This document shows positions 60,396-64,000 of a stretch of DNA of 64,000 nucleotides, one piece after another. Position 1 is the stretch's first letter; each line of letters opens with the position of its first letter. Under the pieces are notes generated by a model that was given only the letters and a program-made list of their open reading frames with translations, was not told where the DNA came from and searched no databases. The DNA is from Bacillota bacterium. GTDB lineage: Bacteria; Bacillota_I; Bacilli_A; RF39; UBA660. The position numbers and the translations under genes are program-made. Location of the stretch: positions 60,259-124,258 of the forward strand of contig SVAK01000002.1 in NCBI GenBank assembly GCA_015059445.1. Direction: 5' to 3'.

Positions 60396-61331
60396 TTAAT
60401 TCACCCTCACTATTTCTTTGTAATTAACCGGGAATCCCATTGCATCTAAAACTTTTCTAATTTCTATGGTTTCTAACTTTCCATCTAAAATATCTAATTC
60501 ATAACTTATTTCATTCATCATTAAATGAAAATCTTCATCTTTTAAAATCTGTTTCATTATTATAATGATCGAAAACAAATCATTTACACCATAAATATAT
60601 TCATAATCTTCATTTTTAGGTATATTCAAAATATCATGATATTTAGTATGATCAATCTTTTTATGAGTTTTATTATTAAAACATAAATCTTCATGCGCAC
60701 ACAAATTGCGATAATTAGCAAGTATCGGCAAATAATTAACTAGACTATTTACTGATACTTTATAAACATCTGCGATTTCTTCTTGATCTTCCTTTTGAAG
60801 GACTGAATATAGCTCACCAACTATTCCAAAAGATAAAACTTTAACTACTACCCATAAAGGAATATAACCATAATTATTAATATAATGGCTAGTTGCAGCA
60901 TGTTGTTTACCATTAACATTAATTTGTCTTTTCATCTTACGAAGCAAATCATTTATTTGCCTTGATTTATTATAATCTTTTACAAAACTATCAGCATTTA
61001 AATAATGTTGTTCTTTGAAACCATGATTTTTACTCATCACATAAGACAAAATACTTTTTAAGTTGTTTTCTACTATCAAAATATTTTTGAATAAAATATT
61101 TCTCAATTGTCTATCAAAGTTAAACATGCCATATAATTCCCTAAAATTTGTACCAAAAACAAACTTTCTGCTCCCATCTTCTTTTAGGAATAAATGGCGA
61201 TAACCACCTAAAAAGAAATAATTTTCTCTTAACAACACTTCTTTAGCGTAATCAATATCATCAATTACTAATCCTTTTTGTCTTAATAATTCAATTTGTT
61301 CATCTAAATTTTTAAATGTTTTAGACCCCAT
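60396..61331 (-). CDS. Abi_2 (AbiD/AbiF-like) HEPN-fold protein
   Basis: A 311-residue protein of the Abi_2 family, related to lactococcal abortive-infection proteins. LRENYFFLGGYRHLF near 34-48 and GYIPLWVVVKVLSFGIVGELYSVL near 155-178 are family stretches. The HEPN RNase motif RX4H is R208-NLCA-H213 in LANYRNLCAHED, so ribonuclease activity is plausible. AGGTG supports the ATG at 61331 over the GTG at 61340. An extended -10 (TGA TATAAT, 61358-61350) precedes it. It heads an operon with htrA and an RDD gene; whether it acts in phage defence is unproven. Confidence 0.85.
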   Translation of the reverse strand: MGSKTFKNLDEQIELLRQKGLVIDDIDYAKEVLLRENYFFLGGYRHLFLKEDGSRKFVFGTNFRELYGMFNFDRQLRNILFKNILIVENNLKSILSYVMSKNHGFKEQHYLNADSFVKDYNKSRQINDLLRKMKRQINVNGKQHAATSHYINNYGYIPLWVVVKVLSFGIVGELYSVLQKEDQEEIADVYKVSVNSLVNYLPILANYRNLCAHEDLCFNNKTHKKIDHTKYHDILNIPKNEDYEYIYGVNDLFSIIIIMKQILKDEDFHLMMNEISYELDILDGKLETIEIRKVLDAMGFPVNYKEIVRVN

Positions 61332-61429
61332 ATTATTCACCTATATAAAATTATATCATAAGAATCAATATAAATATATCTATTTTTATTGTAAATATTA
61401 TAACATTTTAGTGATAATTAGGTGAAATT

Positions 61430-61438
61430 TGATATAAT
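61430..61438 (+). promoter_or_regulatory. Extended -10 promoter of the phospholipase C-like gene
   Basis: TGA TATAAT at 61430-61438, followed 6 bases later by GGTGAT and the ATG at 61454. Confidence 0.55.
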
Positions 61439-61453
61439 CATTATGGTGATATT

Positions 61454-62347
61454 ATGCCTGCATTATATACTCATTATGAGTTTGGTCAAAGAGTGTTGAA
61501 AAAATTAAATAAAAAAGTTCAAAAAGAAATAAATAAAAATATTAGTTATTATAATATGTTTAATCAAGGGTTTGATAATTTATATTATCATTTTCGATGG
61601 AAATACTATAGGAATTTTGGGATACTTGCCCATAAAAAAAATATTGATAAATTTTTTGAGGGAATTTTTAAATATATTGAAAATAACAACTTAAAAGATA
61701 ATGGTGAATTAACAAATATGATTTATGGTTTTATTAACCATTATACATTAGACACTTTAATTCATCCATTTATTAATTATCAAGTTGCTCATTTAAATGT
61801 ACCTCATACTAAAATAGAATTTATGTTAGATAGCCAAATGAGAAATAGTAACAAAAATTCTATTTATAAAATATTGATACCAAAATTGAAATTTAAAAGC
61901 GAATTAATTAACTTATTAAATTATGTTTTCGAAACGGCTCATAACAAAAAAAATATTGGAAAAGTTTTCAATCGCTCACATAACAACGGATATTATATAT
62001 ACCGATATTTTATTAATGATAGATTTGGCATAAAAACTTTTCTTTATAAAATTATTGACTTTCTAACCCCTTTTAAAGATATTAAATTACATCAAAATAC
62101 ATTCTACACAAAAAATTTTGATGATAGGATTTTTAACAAAGATAAATTTATCTGGCATCACCCAAATAATATTAAAGAAACATACAACTATTCTTTTGCA
62201 GAATTATATGATATTTCTTTAAAAATTTATATCAATTTAAATAATGATGCCTATAAAGTATTACATGGCAAAAAAGATGTAACTGATTTTATTGATACCA
62301 TCAAGTTAATTAATTTGAAAAATATTGCAACACTCCTAAAGAAATAG
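61454..62347 (+). CDS. Zinc-dependent phospholipase C-like protein
   Basis: A 297-residue soluble protein of the Zn_dep_PLPC family. Likely metal ligands are His in PALYTHYEFG at the N-terminus, FDNLYYHF, GILAHKK, and the FINHYTLDTLIHPF segment near 95-108, with HTKIEFMLDS near 117-126. Without a signal peptide it is probably cytoplasmic, unlike clostridial toxins; related cytoplasmic members are common in Firmicutes and uncharacterised. Its last 38 bases overlap the end of cwlD on the opposite strand. Confidence 0.8.
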   Translation: MPALYTHYEFGQRVLKKLNKKVQKEINKNISYYNMFNQGFDNLYYHFRWKYYRNFGILAHKKNIDKFFEGIFKYIENNNLKDNGELTNMIYGFINHYTLDTLIHPFINYQVAHLNVPHTKIEFMLDSQMRNSNKNSIYKILIPKLKFKSELINLLNYVFETAHNKKNIGKVFNRSHNNGYYIYRYFINDRFGIKTFLYKIIDFLTPFKDIKLHQNTFYTKNFDDRIFNKDKFIWHHPNNIKETYNYSFAELYDISLKIYINLNNDAYKVLHGKKDVTDFIDTIKLINLKNIATLLKK

Positions 62348-62960
62348 ATTTAGCTATTTCTTTTTGATAATTTGCTGTTTTTAATAAGTTTCTTTCTTTA
62401 GCATTTGATAAAAAACCACATTCAATTAATACTCCTGGTACTTTAAGTTTACTGTACATATAAGTATCATTGGGTATTTTTTTTATTTCTCTATCACATT
62501 CTGTATAATCATTCATACTTTTTTGAATTACTTCTGCTAAACCCTTATTGTCGTTATTATAAAATACCTGCGGACCAAAATAACTAGAATCACTTAGATA
62601 ATTTAAATGAATACTTAAATAAAGATCAGCGTTGCTATCATTTATCATTTTAATTCTATTGTCAAAATCACTTTTTTTTCGATAATTAGCATTTGGAATT
62701 GATAAATCATAATCGCCATCTCTTGTAACCAAAACAGAAGCCCCTAAGCTTCCTAAAAACTCTTCTAAATACAAACTAATATTTAAATTAATATCTTTTT
62801 CATATATATTACCGTAATTAGTACCTGGATCTTCAGCGCCATGGCCTGGATCAATTATTATCGTTCTCCCCGTAAGTGGCATAACGGCTTCCACTTTTAA
62901 AGAATAAAAAACTAAAACTCCTATAAAAAAAGTAAACAATACATAAAAATATCTTTTCAT
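62310..62960 (-). CDS. cwlD: N-acetylmuramoyl-L-alanine amidase (CwlD-like)
   Basis: A 216-residue Amidase_3 enzyme with an N-terminal signal/anchor helix (1-25). Zinc ligands and catalytic residues are H40 (IIDPGHGAEDPG), E54, H118 (YLSIHLN) and E180 (VLIECGFLSN). The short form with one catalytic domain and the DTYMYSKLKVPGVLIE region fits CwlD, which prepares muramic-delta-lactam in spore cortex; a vegetative amidase cannot be excluded. No clear Shine-Dalgarno precedes the ATG. The 3' end overlaps the neighbouring plus-strand gene. Confidence 0.85.
   Translation of the reverse strand: MKRYFYVLFTFFIGVLVFYSLKVEAVMPLTGRTIIIDPGHGAEDPGTNYGNIYEKDINLNISLYLEEFLGSLGASVLVTRDGDYDLSIPNANYRKKSDFDNRIKMINDSNADLYLSIHLNYLSDSSYFGPQVFYNNDNKGLAEVIQKSMNDYTECDREIKKIPNDTYMYSKLKVPGVLIECGFLSNAKERNLLKTANYQKEIAKSISLGVLQYFSN
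62338..62365 (+). terminator. Terminator of the phospholipase C-like gene, inside cwlD
   Basis: Stem AAAGAAATAG/CTATTTCTTT with a 6-base loop and a short T run, located within the cwlD coding region. Confidence 0.7.
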
Positions 62961-62993
62961 ACTTAATTTTATTAAAATATAATTCTTATATGC

Positions 62994-63016
62994 AAAAAGG
63001 AAGATTAACTCTTCCT
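62994..63016 (-). terminator. Intrinsic terminator of the sigma-like repeat gene
   Basis: Stem AGGAAGA/TCTTCCT with a 5-base loop, then TTTTT on the minus strand. Confidence 0.8.
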
Positions 63017-63019
63017 AAA

Positions 63020-64000
63020 TTATACACTTTCTGGTTTTTCAAGTTTTAATTTTATTTCATCCTCTAAATTAGTTTGCATACAGATTACATTTATAACTTC
63101 GCTAACAAACGGACCTATTATATTTTTACATTTTAACAAGGAACTTCTCATTGTATTAATTATCTCTGTTTCAGAAACATTAAATAATTTGGCGATTTCC
63201 GCAGAACTATAACTCTTCTCATATACACCAAATCTTAATTCTAATATAAATGATTCTTTTCTTGGAAGATTTGCTAAAAGCAACTCAAAATTAGGATTTT
63301 TATTTATTTTTTTATTTTCTAATTCTAATAATTTTCTTGTGCTATCGGCTTCTTTTGAAGGTAAAGCATCTAAGTATTCAGCTTCTTTAGAAGATGCTTT
63401 ATCCAAACATGATGATTCTAAACTTTTTTTAATTTTATATATGATTCTATCACAGTTAGAAGCAAAAACATTAAATTGAACAACTGGTTTTGATAAATCG
63501 TCACCAAATCGAAAATGAATACTAAATTTTTCTTGAGAAGATAAAGTCATGAACGCCATATCGACTTGCTCTTTAGAATAGCCAGGAAAATAATCGTAAA
63601 GAGTAATCATTTGTTTCGATCTTTCTTTTTCTCTTAATTCTCTTTTTTTAATTATTCTAATATCTTGTAATAATTTATTGATTTTAATTATTAATGATAC
63701 CCACATTTTAGATTGCTCTTTTCCCCATCTTACTCTTTTAACCAAACAATCATATTTCTCTCCAAATTTAATTTTTAAAAGGGTCTTTTCTTCACCACTT
63801 AATTTCTCTAACATGCAATTTATTTCTTCTGTTGTATACTTATCGAAATATTGATATATCGAAATAATTTCCTTTGCAATTCTTTCTCTTTTTGGTGATC
63901 TTTTTCTTATTATTTTTCCTTCTAATATATTTTTAATTTTAACTTTTATCAAATACAATTTTTGAGAATGTTCTTTACTTGACCATTCTGCACTTGTTAC
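63020..64000 (-). CDS. Sigma-region-4-like repeat protein, 5' end outside the window
   Basis: The frame is open to the right edge (TGG, not a start, near 63985), and the TTG at 63958 has no ribosome site, so the gene is partial; 326 codons are visible. It is built of repeats of about 85-90 residues. Each runs 'IYxYFxxYTxEEIxxMLxxLSxEEKxxLxxxFG', then a basic helix. Copies are recognisable at (visible numbering) about 45-130 and 131-215, and a third in the last 100 residues ends SSAEIAKLFNVSETEIINTMRSSLLKCK, a clear sigma-70 region 4 helix-turn-helix. The visible start (AEWSSKEHSQKLYLIKVKIKNIL) is the tail of another copy. Probably a DNA-binding or transcription protein. Confidence 0.65.
   Translation of the reverse strand, partial: VTSAEWSSKEHSQKLYLIKVKIKNILEGKIIRKRSPKRERIAKEIISIYQYFDKYTTEEINCMLEKLSGEEKTLLKIKFGEKYDCLVKRVRWGKEQSKMWVSLIIKINKLLQDIRIIKKRELREKERSKQMITLYDYFPGYSKEQVDMAFMTLSSQEKFSIHFRFGDDLSKPVVQFNVFASNCDRIIYKIKKSLESSCLDKASSKEAEYLDALPSKEADSTRKLLELENKKINKNPNFELLLANLPRKESFILELRFGVYEKSYSSAEIAKLFNVSETEIINTMRSSLLKCKNIIGPFVSEVINVICMQTNLEDEIKLKLEKPESV

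Noticed and set aside
1..64000. Alternative genetic code with TGA as Trp
   Set aside because: Long conserved proteins (UvrA, IleRS, PFOR) are intact with Trp from TGG, and TGA ends a few genes; one TGA in a pseudogene is not evidence.
1..64000. CRISPR arrays, prophage or complete insertion sequences
   Set aside because: No regularly spaced repeats, integrase, structural phage genes or transposase frames were seen.

Overview
The window is 64 kb of very AT-rich bacterial chromosome, densely coded, mostly on the minus strand, in short operons separated by intrinsic terminators. Genes start with AGGAGG/AGGTG-type ribosome sites and end mostly in TAA, some in TAG. I identified only three TGA stops, all where a gene runs into the next start. 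Tryptophan is read from TGG in the long intact genes, so the standard bacterial code applies. Family content (lgt, LtaS-type synthase, pyruvate:ferredoxin oxidoreductase, CBS-type pyrophosphatase, SpmA/SpmB, YunB, Cse60, CwlD) points to an anaerobic Gram-positive of the Bacilli/Firmicutes side, probably a small-genome uncultured lineage (RF39-like). The lineage is inference. No phage, complete IS element, CRISPR array or rRNA was seen.

Layout. 1-5.2 kb: end of an S1-domain gene, a NifU-like scaffold, then a minus-strand block with YutH-like, YutD and YunB genes, the same set found together in Bacillus subtilis. 5.2-8.6 kb: a ferredoxin with a cysteine-rich tail, then dacB-spmA-spmB-rluB in the Bacillus order. 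8.6-11.4 kb: YtxH, DUF948, an acidic protein, a lipoprotein and TrmB. 11.5-17.8 kb: a small coiled-coil protein, Cse60, CBS pyrophosphatase, and an unknown 1173-residue protein coupled to a divergent cold-shock protein. 17.8-24.6 kb: a two-component system, an LtaS-type synthase, a membrane glycosyltransferase, tRNA-Gly and a small P-loop kinase. 24.9-28.3 kb: ileS behind an apparent ribosome-mediated attenuator. 28.4-31 kb: two unknown genes and gene debris. 31-45 kb: TspO, YugP, cysS, gltX, tex, a U32 peptidase, a methyltransferase, trxB, lgt, uvrA. 45-57.8 kb: two DUF308 membrane proteins, a radical SAM protein, a COG2509 flavoprotein, a probable small RNA, a membrane-anchored XRE regulator, PFOR, enolase, a FemX-type transferase, argS. 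57.9-64 kb: a decayed sortase, an Abi/HtrA/RDD operon, a zinc phospholipase C-like protein, CwlD, and a sigma-region-4-like repeat protein cut by the right edge.

How the parts fit. PFOR, enolase and ferredoxin suggest fermentative, low-potential metabolism. LtaS, FemX, Lgt, DacB, CwlD and the glycosyltransferase are envelope functions. YutH-like, YunB, DacB, SpmA, SpmB, Cse60 and CwlD are families linked to spore formation, so the lineage either sporulates or descends from spore formers.

The most striking signal is upstream of ileS. A promoter is followed by a 14-codon leader ORF with a good ribosome site and four AUA isoleucine codons, three of them consecutive. Next come mutually exclusive RNA pairings and an intrinsic terminator just before ileS. 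This reads as leader-peptide attenuation of isoleucyl-tRNA synthetase, where Firmicutes usually carry a T-box. Secondary points are a free-standing small RNA, the csp/giant-protein pair, the cysteine-tailed ferredoxin, the sigma-like repeat protein, and a sortase gene with an in-frame TGA at a likely tryptophan position.
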